A stretch of DNA of 64,000 nt from Elephas maximus indicus (lineage: Eukaryota; Chordata; Mammalia; Proboscidea; Elephantidae), in the NCBI RefSeq assembly GCF_024166365.1, contig NC_064819.1, positions 212,313,293 through 212,377,292 on the forward strand. Reading direction: 5' to 3'. The first letter of the stretch is position 1; each line of letters opens with the position of its first letter. A program made the position numbers and the translations under genes. Shown one piece after another: positions 10,722-22,837 of the stretch. The notes under the pieces were generated by a model. That model had not been told where the DNA came from and did not search any database. It was given only the letters and a program-made list of their open reading frames with translations.

Positions 10722-13475
10722 GATGTTCTTAGGTGCTGTAGAGTCAGTTCCAACCCATGGCAACCCTGTGTACAACAGAACAAACCACTGAACCATCCTC
10801 ACAATCGTTGTTATAATTGAGCCCATGGTTGCAGCCACTGCATCAATCCATCTGCTTGAGGTTCTCCCTCTTTTTCACTGACTCTCTGCTTTACCAAGCA
10901 TCACGTCCTTCTCCAGGGGCTGATCCCTCTTGATAACTTATACAAAGTATGTGAGACAAAGTCTTGCCATCTTTTCTTCTAAGGAGCATTCTGGTTGTAC
11001 TTCTTCCAAGACAGATTTGTTCATTCTTTTGGCAGTCCGTGGTATATTCAATATTCTTTGCCAACACCACAATTCAAAGGCATCAATTCTTCTTTGGTCT
11101 CCTTTATTCATTTTCCAGCTTTCCCATGTGTACTAGGTGATTGAAAAAACTATGGCTTGAGTCAGGCGCTCCTCAGCCTTCAAGGTAAGTGACATCTTTG
11201 CTTTTTAACACTTCCAAGTGGTCTTTTACAACAGATTTGCCCATGCAATGTGTCTTTTGATTTCTTGACTGCTGCTTCTATAGGGGTTGATTGTGGATTC
11301 AAGTAAAATGAAATCATTGACAACTTCAATATTTTCTCCGTTTATCATGATGTTGGGGCAGTTTTGAGGATTTTTGTTTTCTTTATGTTGACTGAAGGCT
11401 GTGGCCTTTGATCTTTATCAGTAAATACTTCAAATCCTCTTCACTTTCAGCAAGCAAAGTTGTGTCATCTGCATAACACAGGTTGTTAATAAGACTTCCT
11501 CCAATCCTGATGCCCCGTTCTTCTTCATAGAGTCCAGCTTCTTGGATTATTTGCTCAGCATGCAGATAGAATAAGTAGGGTGAAAGGATACTACCCTGAC
11601 ACATACCTTTCCTGACTTTAAATCACGAAGCATTTCCTTGTGCTGTTCGAACAATTGCCGCTTGATGTATGTACAGGTTCCTCAGGAACACAATTAAATA
11701 TTCTGGAATTCCCATTATTTGAAATGTTATCCATAATTTGCTGTTATCCACCAAGTTAAATGCCTTTGCATAGTCAATAAAACACAGGGAAACATCTTTC
11801 TGGTAGTCTCTGCTTTCAGCCAGGATCCATCTGACATCAGCAATGATACTCCTCATTCCACGTACTCTTCTGAATCCAGCTTGAGTTTCTGGCAGTTCCC
11901 TGTCAATGTACTGCTGCAACTGCTTTTCAATGATCTTCAGCAAAATTTTACTTATGTGTGATATTAATGGTATTGTTCAGTAATTTCCACATTCAGGTGG
12001 ATCATCTTTATTTAGAATAGGCATAAAAATGAATTACTGCCAGTCATTGTCCAGGTAGCTGTCTTCCAAATTTCTTGACATAGATGAGTGAGCACTTCCA
12101 GCCCTGCATTGTTTGTTGAAACACCTCACTTGGAGACTTGAATTTTTTCTTAAGTTCTTTCAGCTTGGGAAATGCCTAGCATGTTCCTCCCTTTTGGTTT
12201 TCTAACTCCAGGCCTTTGCATACGTCATTATAATACTTTACTTTGTCTTCTTAAGCCTCCCTTTGAAATCTGTTCAGCTCTTTTACGCCATCATTTCTTC
12301 CTTCCACTTTAGCTATTCTACATTCAAAAGCAAGTTTCAGAGTATCTTCTGACACCCATTTTGATCTTTTCTTTCTTTCCTGTCTTTTTAATGACCTCTT
12401 ACTTTCTTCAAGTATGATGTCCTTGATGTCATTCCACAACTTGTCTGGTCTTCAGTCATTAGTGTTCAACATGTCAAATCTATTCTTGAGACGGTCTCCA
12501 AATCCAGGTGGCATATACTCAAGGTCGTACTTTGGCTCTCTTGGACTTGTTCTAATTTTCTTCAGCTTCAACTTGAACTTGCATCTGAGCAATTGATGGT
12601 CTGTTCCTCAGTTGACCCCTGGCCTTGATCTGACTGATGATATTGAGCTTTTCCATTGTCTCTTTCCATAAATGTAGTCGATTTGATGCCTGTGTGTTCC
12701 ACCTGGCAAGGTCCACATGTATAGTCGCCATTCATGTTGTTGAAAAAAAGGGTATTGGCAATGAAGAAGTCATTGGTCTTACAAAATTCTATCATGTGAT
12801 CTCCAGTATCATTTCTATCACCAAAGTCATATTTTGCAACTACTTATCCTTCTTCTTTGTTTCCAACTTTCAGATTCCAATCACCCGTAATTATGAATGC
12901 ACCCTGGTTGCGTGTTCAATCAATTTCAGACTGCATAAGCTGGACAGAGTCTTCAATTTCTTCATCTTTGGTCTTAGTGATTGGTTTGTAAATTTGAATA
13001 ATAGTCATATTAACTGGTCTTCCTTGTAGGCGTGTGGACATTATCCTATCCCTGACAGCATTGTACTTCAGGATAGATCTTGAAATGTTCTTTTTGACAA
13101 TGAATGCAATGCCATTCCTCTTCAAGTTGTTGTGTCTGGCATAGTAGACGATATAATTGTCTGATTTAAAATGGCCAATACCAGTCCATTTCAGCTCACT
13201 AATGCCTAGGATAACAATGTCTTTGTGTTCCTTTTCATTTTTGATGATTTCCGGTTTTCCTAGGTTCATACTTCGTACATTTAACATTCCAATTATTAAT
13301 GGATGTTTGGAGTTGGTTCTTCTCATTTCGAGTTGTGCCACATCAGCAAGTGAACATCCCAAAAGGTTTACTCCAACTATGTTATTAAAGTCGACTCACT
13401 TTGAGGAGGCAACTCTTCCCCAGTCGTCTTTGGAGCGTCTTCCAACTTGAGGGGCTCATCTTCCAGATTATGCTT
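10722..13475 (-). mobile_element. RTE (BovB-like) LINE, near full length, with APE endonuclease and RT, dead
   Basis: The longest RTE copy here, about 2.75 kb. The APE-type endonuclease region lies at 12568-13362 on the minus strand: a frame shows IIGMLNVRSMN, ILGISELKWTGIGHF and KRNGIAFIV, the order seen in RTE endonucleases. A connecting region follows at about 12250-12440. RT fragments lie at 11623-11943 (PETQAGFRR, CFIDYAKAF) and 11383-11604 ([15 protein letters not shown], with the YADD catalytic motif). The 3' end is at the left. Frames are split by stops and indels, so it cannot encode a full protein. The frame on the plus strand at 12637-13029 is a shadow. Confidence 0.92.
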
Positions 13476-13862
13476 GATAAGATAAGCCTGGGTTATGTTC
13501 CAGTATATTTGCTATATTTGGACATACAGTTGTCATTAAATCCTGGATTATAAAATGATTAAGCATTATCCTTATAAAGAAATGGGGAAGATTGAAGATT
13601 GAAGGAGAAGTGTTCCAGGCAGAGGAAGACAAAGAGGGGAAGGGAGAAATCTAATCACTGAAATATGGAAAAGACCAATGAAAAAAGAGAGCTTGGTGAA
13701 GAAAAGCATGACCGCAAACAGAGGAACCAAAAATATTTCTCTATTGCAGAAAGAGTTCAAGTTGAAGAGAGGGAAAGAAAGGTTAGGAGATGAAGTAGAC
13801 TAGAGTCAGCTTTTAGTGACTCTGTGAACCATCAAAGAAATTTGAACTTCATCCTAAATCAG
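13476..13862. other. Noncoding, purine-rich
   Basis: Purine-rich on the plus strand around 13580-13790. No gene or named repeat seen. Confidence 0.5.
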
Positions 13863-14036
13863 TATACATTGGAATCATCTGGGAGGCTTGTTAAAAGAGA
13901 GTGTTGAACCCCACCCCAAGTTTCTGATTCAACAAATCTGATGTGAATTCCTGAGAATTTGCATTTCTAGTAGATTGCCTGGAACTCCTGACTGATGCAG
14001 TCGATCCACAAATCACTCTTTAAGAGTCACTGCTTT
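13863..14036 (+). mobile_element. MER5A-like hAT-Charlie DNA element
   Basis: Non-autonomous DNA transposon remnant. It shows ATTGGAATCATCTGGGAGGC, then CCCCACCCCAAGTTTCTGAT, then CCTGAGAATTTGCATTTCTA, and ends AGAGTCACTGCTTTG. This is the block order of MER5A as I know it. Confidence 0.8.
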
Positions 14037-14037
14037 G

Positions 14038-14232
14038 AGGGAAAGGGATGCAGTGGCTAAGTGCCTGGCCAATACTGAAAGGTTGCTGGTTCAAACCCAC
14101 TAACTGCTCTGTGAGAGAAAATGTGGCAATTTGCTTCTGTAAAGATCACAGCCTTGAAACCCTAAGAACCAGTTATGCTCTGTCATATAGTGTCACCATG
14201 AGTTGGAATTGACTCAACAGAATGGATTCTAA
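14038..14232 (+). mobile_element. AfroSINE, long form
   Basis: Head GATGCAGTGGCTAAGTG, B-box GGTTCAAACCC, long-class middle GCTTCTGTAAAGATCACAGC, 3' part CACCATGAGTTGGAATTGAC. Confidence 0.88.
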
Positions 14233-14730
14233 GGGAAACCATTGAAGGATTTTCAAAAGGGATAGCCTCGCTCTTTAGAAAATTCACTTCCTCTGTATAG
14301 TGGAAAATGGATGAAAGAGGAGGAAGTATAGAGAAAATCAAGAAGCTGTTGCTATAGGGCAGGCAAGACAACAAAGAAGGGAAAAAAGCAGACAAGAGCT
14401 TTTACTGGGAGATGTCAAAGATATTCCTCAAGGTTCTGATTTTGACATTGGGTGAACGGTCATGACATTTCTGCTGTAAGTAACATGAAGAAGGGACCAC
14501 CCAGGGAGAGGACAGTGTTGGACAGTTGGAGTTGAAAGGTAGTGCTGTTCTGGTAAATGATTAATAATAAGGTAAGAAAAGCTATGCTTTGTAGTGCTTA
14601 CCTATTTACATGGAGTAAATATTCCCACCATGGCTGATTTTGAGCTACCAATATGATGTTAAAAAATAGGGTAAAGATGTGCAGTAACATACTTTATATA
14701 GTATTTCCACATCATATAGACAAAAGTTTT
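14233..14730. other. Noncoding stretch
   Basis: No gene or named repeat seen. Confidence 0.5.
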
Positions 14731-14893
14731 AAAAAACCTATTGCTGTCGAGTTGATTTCAACTCATAGCAACCCATAGAACTTCCCTATAGGGTATCCAA
14801 GCCTCTAATCTCCCATGGAGTGCCTTGCAGGATCAAAGCACCAACCTTTTGGTTACCAGGCGAGCTCTTGACCGTTGCACCAGAAGGGCTCCT
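14731..14893 (-). mobile_element. AfroSINE, short form
   Basis: Reverse SINE from AAAAAACCTATTGCTGTCGA to the head ending in AGGGCTCCT. Confidence 0.88.
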
Positions 14894-15290
14894 AACCACA
14901 CAAACACAATGAGAAATTCTGGAAAAAGACAGCTGCATAGGAGCAGTGGGAAGAATTTAGAAGCCATATTAGTTTGCAGGTTGAGAGATAAGGTTCAGTC
15001 AGACAAGCAAAACACAGGCAGGGATCCATTTGTGACACCAGCTCCCAGTTTGGGTGAGCCGATGGGTAACTAAGGCAGAAGGTCTATGAGTCTCAAGAGA
15101 TGTGGGAGAAGAGGAGTAGAAGGGGGTATCCCTGGAAGAGCAGGCCATTACCTTGGGTATAGTGAAGATCAGCCATCGGATAGCAGGTTCCTAGTAACTC
15201 AGCTGTAGTTCAAGTCCAGGACTCTTGTCTCCCCACAACAGCAGTAAGTAGAATAGAGTAGTGCCTTAGTATTAAGAATTAGGGATATTA
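14894..15290. other. Noncoding stretch up to the L1 target duplication
   Basis: No gene seen. The last 17 bases (15274-15290, AAGAATTAGGGATATTA) are the left copy of the target duplication of the L1 that follows. Confidence 0.55.
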
Positions 15291-18200
15291 TGAAGCCAAC
15301 ATAACGCTGATAGCAAAGCCAGGAAAAAACTCCACAAAAAAGAAAATTACAGACCAATATCCCTCATTAATTTAGATGCAAAAATCCTCAACAAAATTCT
15401 AGTCAATAGAATTCAGCAACATCAAAAAATTAATTCGCCACGACCAAGTGGGATTCATGCCAGGTATGCAGGGATGGTTCAACATTAGAAAAATAATCCA
15501 TGTCGTCCATCACACAAATGAAACAAAAGACAATAACCACATGATCTTATCAATGGATGCAGAAAAGGCGTTTGACCAAGGTCAACACCCATTCACGGTA
15601 AAAACTCTCAGCAAAATAGGAATAGAAGGAAAATTCCAAAACTTTATAAACGGCATTTATACAAAGCCAACAGCTAACATCATCCTAGGTGGAGAGAGAC
15701 TGAAACCCTTCCCATTAAGAACAGGAACCAGACAAGGATGCCCTTTATCACCATTCTTATTCAACATCGTGCTGGAGGTCCTAGCCAGAGCTATTAGGCT
15801 AGATAAAGAAATAAAGGGTATCCAGATTGCCAATGAAGAAGTAAAAATATCTCTGTTTGCAGATGACATGATTTTATACCCAGAAAAACCTAAAGAATCC
15901 TCAAGAAAACTACTGAAACTAATAGAAAAGTTCAGCAGAGTATCAGGATAAAACGTAAACATACATAAATCAGTTGGATTCCTCTACACCAACAAAGTGA
16001 GTGACAAAGAGGAAATCACCAAATCAATACCATTTACAATAGCCCCTGAGAAGATAAAATACTTAGGAATAAATCTAACCAGAGACATAAAAGATCTGTA
16101 CAAAGAAAACTACAAGACACTACTATAAGAAACCAAAAGAGACCTACATAAGTGGAAAACCATACCTTGTTCATGGACAGGAACACTCAACATTGTAAAA
16201 ACAACTGTCCTGCCAAATGCAATCTATAGATCCAATGCAACCCCTATCCAAACACCAGTGACATTTTTTAATGAGATGGAGAAACAAATCATAAACTTCA
16301 TATGGAAGGGAAAGAGGCCCCAGATAAGTAAAGCATTACTGAAAAAGAAGAACAAAGTGGGAGGCCTTACACTACCTGATTTTAGAACATATTATTCCAC
16401 CACAGTAGTCAAAACAGCCTGGTACTGGTACAACAACAGATTCATAGATCAATGGGACATGAATGAGAATTCAGATGTAAATCCATCTGCCTATGAGCAG
16501 CTGATATTTGACAAAGGCCCAAAGTCTGTTAAATGGGGAAAAGACAGTCTCTTTAACAAATGGTGCTGGCATAACTGGATGTCCATCTGCAAAAAAATGA
16601 AACAAGACCCATACCTCACACCATGCACAAAAACTAACTCAAAATGGATCAAAGACCTACATATAAAATCTAAAACGATAAAGATCATGGAAGAAAAAAT
16701 AGGAACAACGTTAGAAGCCCTAATACATGGCATAAACAGTATACAAAACATTACTAACAATGCAGAAGAAAAACTAGGTAACTGGGAGCTCCTAAAAGTC
16801 AAACACCTATGCTCATCCGAAGACTTCACCAAAGATTAAAAAGATTGGGAAAATGTTTTCAGCTATGACATTTCCGATCCACATCTGATCTCTAAAATCT
16901 ATATGTTACTGCAAAAACTCAACAACAAAAAGACAAATAACCCAATTAAAAAAAGGGCAAAGGATATGAACAGGCTCTTTGCTAAAGAAGACATTCAGGT
17001 AACTAACAGATACATGAGGAAATGCTCACGATCATTAGCCATTAGAGAAATGTAAATCAAAACCACAATGAGATTCCATCTCACTCCAACAAGGCTGGCA
17101 TTAATCCAAAATAATAACTGTTAGAGAGGTTGTGGAGAGATTGGAACACTTATACACTGCTGGTGGGAATGTAAAATGGTATAACCACTTTGGAAATCGA
17201 TTTGGCGCTTCCTTAAAAAGCTAGAAATAGAACTACCATATGATCCAGCAACCCCACTCCTTGGAATATATCCTAGAGAAGTAAAAGTCATCACACAAAC
17301 AGATAATGTGCACACCTATTTTCACTGCAGCACTGTTTACAATAGCAAAAAAGATGGAAGCAACCAAGGTACCCATCAATGGATGAATGGTTAAATAAAT
17401 TATGGTATACTCACACAGTGGAATACTACGCATTGGTAAAGAACAACAACGAATCTGTGAAACATTTCATAATATGGATGAATCTGGAAGGCGTTATGCT
17501 GAGTGAAATTAGTCACTTGCAAAAGGACAAATATTGTATGAGACCACAATTATAAGAACTCAAGAAATAGTTTAAACAGAGAAGAAAATATCCTTTGAAG
17601 GTTGCGAGATGGGGGAGGGAGGGAGGGTGAAGGGAATTCACTAATTAGGTAGTAGACAAGAACCAATTTAGGTGAAGGACAACAAACGATACAGAAGAGG
17701 TCAGCACAACTGGACTAAACCAAAAGCAAAGAAGTTTCCTGAATAAACAGAATGCTTTGAAGGCCAGCGTAGCAGGGGCAGGGGTTTGGGGACCACGGTT
17801 TCAGGGAAAACTAGGTCAACTGGCATAATAAAATATATTAAGAAAACATTCTGCATCCCACTTTGGAGAGTGGCATCTGGGGTCTTAAAGGCTACAAGCA
17901 GCCATCTTAAGATGAAACAATTGGTCTTAACCCACATGGAGCAAAGGAGAATGAACACCAAAGACACAAGGTAAGTATGAGCCCAAGAGTCAGAATGGGC
18001 CACATAAATCGAAGACTACATCATCCCGAGACCAGAATAACTAGATGATGCTCGGCTACAACCAATGACTGCCATGACAGAGAACACAAGAGAGAATCCC
18101 TGAAGGAGCAGGAGAACAGTGGGATGCAGACCTCAAATTCTCATAAAAAGACCAGACTTAAGGGTCTGACTGAGCCTGGGGGGACCCCCAGATCTTCTGT

Positions 18201-18536
18201 TAGCCCAAGACAGGAACCATTCCCGAAGCCAACTCTTCAGACAGGAATTGAACTGGACTATACAGAAAATGATACTGGTGAGGTGTGGGCTTCTTGGATC
18301 AAGTAGACACATGATGCTATGTGTGCAGCTCCTGCCTGGAGGGAAGATGTGTAGGCAAAGGGGGTCAGAAGCTGGCTGAATGGACACGGAAATACAGGGG
18401 AGAGAGAAGGAGTGTGCTGTCTCATTAGCGGGAGAGCAACTAGGAGTACACAGCAAGGTGTATATAAGATTTTGTATGAGAGGCTGACTTGATTTGTAAA
18501 CTTTCACTTAAAGCACAATAAAAGTTAAAAAAAAAA
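15291..18536 (+). mobile_element. L1 LINE, 5'-truncated, with 17-bp target duplication
   Basis: 3.2-kb L1 beginning inside ORF2. The RT frame 15448-15951 shows [30 protein letters not shown] and the FADDMILY catalytic motif. The frame 16258-16839 continues into the ORF2 C-terminal region (WKGKRPQISKALLKKK; GGLTLPDFRTYY). A 3' UTR follows, ending GCACAATAAAAGTT plus a poly(A). Frame breaks (for example near 15951, 16129 and 16839) make ORF2 nonfunctional. Flanking duplications: AAGAATTAGGGATATTA at 15274-15290 and AAGAATTGGGGATATTA at 18537-18553, one mismatch. That dates the insertion as fairly old but well after the MIR and L2 elements. Confidence 0.95.
17611..17634 (+). other. G-quadruplex-prone tract in L1 3' UTR
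   Basis: Five G-runs of at least 3 (GGGGGAGGGAGGGAGGG, then TGAAGGG) satisfy the usual G4 pattern. The same position in the full-length L1 holds a related tract at 43325-43345. A G-rich polypurine tract in the L1 3' UTR is known in other mammals. Confidence 0.7.
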
Positions 18537-18553
18537 AAGAATTGGGGATATTA

Positions 18554-18791
18554 GATGGCTCAAACAAGGGATATGGTATTAGACAGGAGTACAGGTATTA
18601 GAAGGGAGGCACAGGGTGCACACAGATTTCAAGACAAGACAGAAATCTAGTTATCCTGACTGGTGTTCAAGATCAGAGACACGACACTAGTCGGAGTGAA
18701 AATGCTGACCTGCATATCACTGGGATAAATTCATGCTTTGGGTCGTGATAGACCATAGGGTTTGAGACATTTAGGAAAGGGTTTTGCATCC
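18554..18791. other. Noncoding stretch
   Basis: Short unique spacer between the L1 and the next SINE; no gene seen. Confidence 0.5.
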
Positions 18792-19008
18792 TGGAAGGCA
18801 CCCTGGTGGCATAGTGGTTAAGTGCTTCGCTGCTAACTGAAAGGCTGACAGTTCGAACCCACAAGCAGCTCCGTGGGAGAAAGCTTAGGCAGCCTGCTTC
18901 CGTAAAGATTGCAGCCTTAGAAACCGTATGGGGCAGTTCTACTCTGTCCTATAGGGTCATTATGAGTCCGAATTGACTCGACTGCAACAGGTTTTGGTTT
19001 CAGTTTTA
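18792..19008 (+). mobile_element. AfroSINE, long form
   Basis: Well-preserved SINE: head CACCCTGGTGGCATAGTGG, B-box AGTTCGAACCC, long-class middle GCTTCCGTAAAGATTGCAGC, 3' tail GGTTTTGGTTTCAGTTT. A 7-bp duplication TGCATCC lies at 18785-18791 and 19009-19015. Confidence 0.92.
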
Positions 19009-19015
19009 TGCATCC

Positions 19016-19697
19016 ATGTGAAAAGAAAAGGGGATTTTAGAAGCTGAGAGCCAAGCAGAGTGTAGTAGTTACGGAGCTGGTTTGCACCAGCGCCTTTGTT
19101 TAACTGGCCCCATCTAACAGAGCTTTTGTTCCAAGTGAATTTTCACTTTCTGTGGCTGGGTGATTGTTTACTCCCAGGATGGAAAAGGAAGGCGCTTTCT
19201 GAAAATGCAGTTGTTATATATATTGTCTATGCCTCACTAGTCAGTAGATCTCATATAAAATTAAAATTAATAAAACATAGGCTCCATGAAGTCCCAAATA
19301 CAAAGAGAGAACCTGATTGAGTACCATAAGGTTAAGTAAGTTTTTTGAAACTACATATTGGAGTAGCCAAAAATGATCAATCTACCTTTTGAATCATATA
19401 GTACATAAATTCACTGAAAGTAATTGCAAAACTATCTGAATTAGTAAGATGCTGAGGAAAAAGAAAAAGACACTATTGTTTTCTTAATCCAGCACTGTTT
19501 TAGATTATTCCTGCCTTGAAATACCTTATGTTACTCCATTAAAAATCATGAAAATAACTCTGGTCTTTCTTATACTGAAGGAAATCATTTCAGCTTTCTA
19601 CTTGTATATTTTTGCACTTAAAACAATACAAGTTAAGTTAATTTGTTTTAATAGATTTCATCAAGAAAGCAAAAGCACTACTCAAAAAAAAAAAAAA
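19016..19697. other. Noncoding stretch
   Basis: No gene or named repeat seen. AT-rich in the second half. Confidence 0.5.
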
Positions 19698-19848
19698 ATC
19701 CATCGCCATCAACTCAATTTCTACTCATAGCAACCCTGTAGGACAGAGTAGAGCTGCTCCATAGCATTTCCAAGGAGCAGCTGGTGAATTCAAACTGCTA
19801 ACCTTTTGGTTAGTAGCCAAGAGCTTAACCACTGTGCCACCAGGGCTC
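19698..19848 (-). mobile_element. AfroSINE, short form
   Basis: Reverse SINE with ATCCATCGCCATCAACTC at the left and the head CACTGTGCCACCAGGGCTC at the right; an A-run at 19684-19697 adjoins the left side. Confidence 0.9.
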
Positions 19849-19895
19849 TGCAAAAATAATAGAATATTTCAAAAGCCAATTTGAATATATTTCTG

Positions 19896-20061
19896 TAAAA
19901 AGAAGGAAAGGAGGGAGGGGAGGAGGGAGAGAGAAAGAGACAGAGAGAGAGAAACAAAGAGAGGGAGAGAGAGAAAGAAAGGAAGGGAGGGAGGGAGGGA
20001 AGGAAGGAAGGAAGGAAGGGAGGAAGGGAGGCAGGGAGGGAGGGAGGGAGGAAGGAAGAAA
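19896..20061. repeat. (GGAA/GGGA/GA)n polypurine microsatellite
   Basis: About 165 bp of almost pure purine on the plus strand: GGGA, GAGA, GGAA and GGGA blocks in turn. Minus-strand frames full of L, P and S across this block are artefacts of the repeat. Confidence 0.95.
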
Positions 20062-20302
20062 TACATAAGAGAACTTATAAGTGCCCAAGGATTTCAGAAT
20101 TATACAATAAGGAAAAAAATTGTTTTGTTTTCCCTAGCACTTTCTTTTCCTAGTACTTTTTGTTGGTTTTTTCCTGATTTTTAAGACTGTTTCTTTAAAA
20201 AGAAAAAAGGATCAGTCATTCCATTTTGTTTCTATAGTAACAAAAACTAATTTCTGGGTTTCTTCATGAGCTATGATCATGTGGAAACCAAAGAGGACTC
20301 AC

Positions 20303-20599
20303 GGGTCTTGCAAAATTCATAAAGTCCTGAACAAATAGGACTGCCATCTTCTGGCATTTGTCCGAAATGACAGATAATTGTATCAGCTCTGAATTCTAAC
20401 TGCAAGATTTCCCCTCTCTCACTTCCACCTGCTATTCCTAACACAGCACAGCCATAATGGCATGGCACACACTCAGGCAGTTCTTGGGTGACATCATCAA
20501 GTTGCAAATAAGACTTTGCTCCAAAGGGAGCATGGAGAAGTGAAGATGTCTGAATACAAATATTTATTCCAGAAAGTTGGAAAATAAATACTTGAGGTC
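20303..20599 (-). pseudogene. Candidate internal exon of an unidentified gene (99 codons)
   Basis: On the minus strand a frame open from about 20639 down to the stop near 20277 has protein-like composition: AGGSERGEILQLEF, LYEFCK, and a cysteine-rich ECVPCHYGC. Inside it a 297-bp segment has exon-like edges. At 20600-20602 there is CAG preceded by a pyrimidine-leaning stretch (TTTTTGATCCTTT) and a CTAAT branch-point-like motif. At 20302-20297 there is GTGAGT. The split codons give a symmetric phase 1-1 exon. The frame becomes non-protein-like outside these edges, unlike a processed pseudogene. The bases before the donor are CC, which is weak. I do not recognise the protein, and no partner exon was found here. 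It could be a live exon, a unitary pseudogene relic, or chance. Confidence 0.33.
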
Positions 20600-20640
20600 C
20601 TGAAAGGATCAAAAATTTTGCCTCTTTTAAGAGGTTTATT

Positions 20641-22040
20641 TAATTGTATTAGATCCAAAACAATTCAGAGAATAAGTCCTACCGTTCAAAGGGAAATTTC
20701 ACCAGTGATAGCTGCGATGGAGCTTCTCTCTGCTAGGAGAAAACAGAACGAGGACTAATGGAAGAAGGCATATAGGATCTGGAAACTTCTTTCCAGTCTT
20801 TTCAGCTGACAGCACTGAGTTATGAGGTGTTACAGAGTAAAACAGAGTTACCGTAAGAGCTGTCCAAATAACTTATGGCATTGAATCACAACACCATCTT
20901 TGGGAGATAATTCATGTCACCAGTGAATGTTCAGTAATATGGATTTTCTCCAAAACACCATATTTAACAGGCAAGACCACTGAGAGGTGAATTTAATGAC
21001 AAAGTGAATTATTTGATAGAATCAAACTGTACTCCAACATGGAACAGGAGCTGGTTAAAATGTATGCGTAGTTGATAAAGTAATTTCAATTAAATACTGG
21101 ATGTGGGTAGCAAATAATAATCAGCCCAAAATATTAAGATGCCAGCCAAATCAAAGATTAAAGAGAGTAAAGGATAACCTAATTAGGATTTGAATATATT
21201 TCAGCACTGCCTTTTTATTATTACCGAAATAATAATAAATTTGACTTTAAATGTATAAGGCAGATATTTATCCTACCAGAAAAGCTTATTGTTGCAATAT
21301 TTATTCTTTATAAAACTAGGTACAATAATTACTTCAATAAATGCTTTACTTATTCTAATACTGACAAAATATTAGCATTCCTAAAAGGAAATATTCCTTC
21401 ATGATTAAGATCTAATTCAGTTACTTTCAGGCAAAGTAAAGATGGCTCCATGAAACCTTTTATTTATGAATTAAAAACAAAGACCGTGTGTAGGCCATCC
21501 CGAAATGTGAGCTAGAATCTGCTCATCAGTAATAGATTAATAGTGATAATTATGGAACATTTTAATATGCAATTGTAGTAGTGACATATCATTACTGCTT
21601 GCATTTAAGCAACATTATTACTTATTTCTCTTAAGTAAAACTGGCTGAAAAAGACCAAAATGAAACTTTAAAGCCCTTACCCCCAACTAGTGACTCTATC
21701 ATAAAAAGAGTTGAAATGTCATATTTAGCTACTATCAGTGTGACATTTTGTCCCAGTATGAATCACCGACTGAGGTCCACTTCTAATTGCATCTGGCCAG
21801 TTTGCCTTGCATTACTATGAATATTTCTCTGCAATGGAAGCCAGCGTATTTCTTTGCCCTTTGTCCACTTCAAGTTTCTCTCTCTGAAATTTTACTCTGA
21901 GTGCAACCTTTCTCAATAAAAGAACTAATTGTCCAAGGAAAAGTTTTATATACAGGCAATTATTAAAGTAAAGAATAAGCACCTAGTGCATTTCTGTATA
22001 TCCTATTGAATGTACTGTGTGCTCACCATCTTCCTTCTAT
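20641..22040. other. Unique AT-rich noncoding stretch
   Basis: No gene or named repeat recognised. No second exon matching the candidate at 20303-20599 was identified in it. Confidence 0.5.
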
Positions 22041-22780
22041 TCCCACTTTTAACACCGTAGCTCAGGTCCACACAATTTTTCACCTGCACTGTTTCAGGCA
22101 ATAATCTCCAAGTTGTTTTCCTAATGATTTTATTCCTTTACAAATTGTTCTACATGCTACTTTCAGATAGTCACCTGAAGAAACAATTCTAACTAAATTA
22201 CCCCTTGGCTCAAAATCAAACTCAACCTACATCATAGAATCCAGTCTTACCAGGCCTTTCAAACTTTGCACACTCTGGCATCAGTTTTCCTTCCTAACTC
22301 TTGCTCCCATCATTCTATTAGTGAAATTTATGTTCCAACCAAACTAGAGTCATCATCATCCCCAAGCCCTGCCTATTACACACTATTCCTTCTGACATGA
22401 TATTACCTCTTCCTGACTGCCACTTCAAAATCCTAATGATCCTTCAAGGCCCTACTTAAATGCTACCAGCTCTTATAGATTCCTCTCATATCTCTGCATC
22501 AAGGACCTCTCAGACCCTGACCTCCCATTACCTCATATGGTTTTTAATGCCTTTTCTCAAAGTATTATAATTATCTGTGCTTATTTTTATTTCCACCCAT
22601 AAAAAGATGAATTCCTTGGGACAGCTACAAAATAATTCCTCGCTCACTCTTTTATTCATGAATTCAATAAACATTTGTAGAGGACCTACTAAGTCTCAAT
22701 CCCTGTGGGAGGCACTGAGGACAGAGCTATGCACGTGCTAAAGATGATTCTTGTCCACATGTAACTCACATTCCAGTGAG
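22041..22780 (+). mobile_element. L2 LINE fragment
   Basis: Diverged L2 3' region. The text follows the known order: CTTGGCTCAAAATCAAACTC, TACCAGGCCTTTCAAACTTT, CCTTCAAGGCCCTACTTAAATG, and a 3' part with ATTCAATAAACATTTGTAGA. Heavily decayed, as expected for an ancient element. Confidence 0.75.
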
Positions 22781-22785
22781 AAGAC

Positions 22786-22837
22786 AGACAATATAAAAAA
22801 AAAAAAAAATTTTTTTTTTTTTTTTTTAGACAATATA
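22786..22837. repeat. A14-T18 block flanked by a 10-bp direct repeat
   Basis: AGACAATATA at 22786-22795 and again at 22828-22837 flanks a run of 14 A (22796-22809) followed at once by 18 T (22810-22827). Nothing else lies between the repeats. The layout looks like a retrotransposition footprint whose insert is only tail sequence. Confidence 0.85.

Noticed and set aside
12637..13029. 130-codon plus-strand frame
   Set aside because: Shadow of the RTE endonuclease region on the other strand.
19825..20088. Minus-strand frames rich in L, P and S
   Set aside because: Translation of the purine microsatellite.
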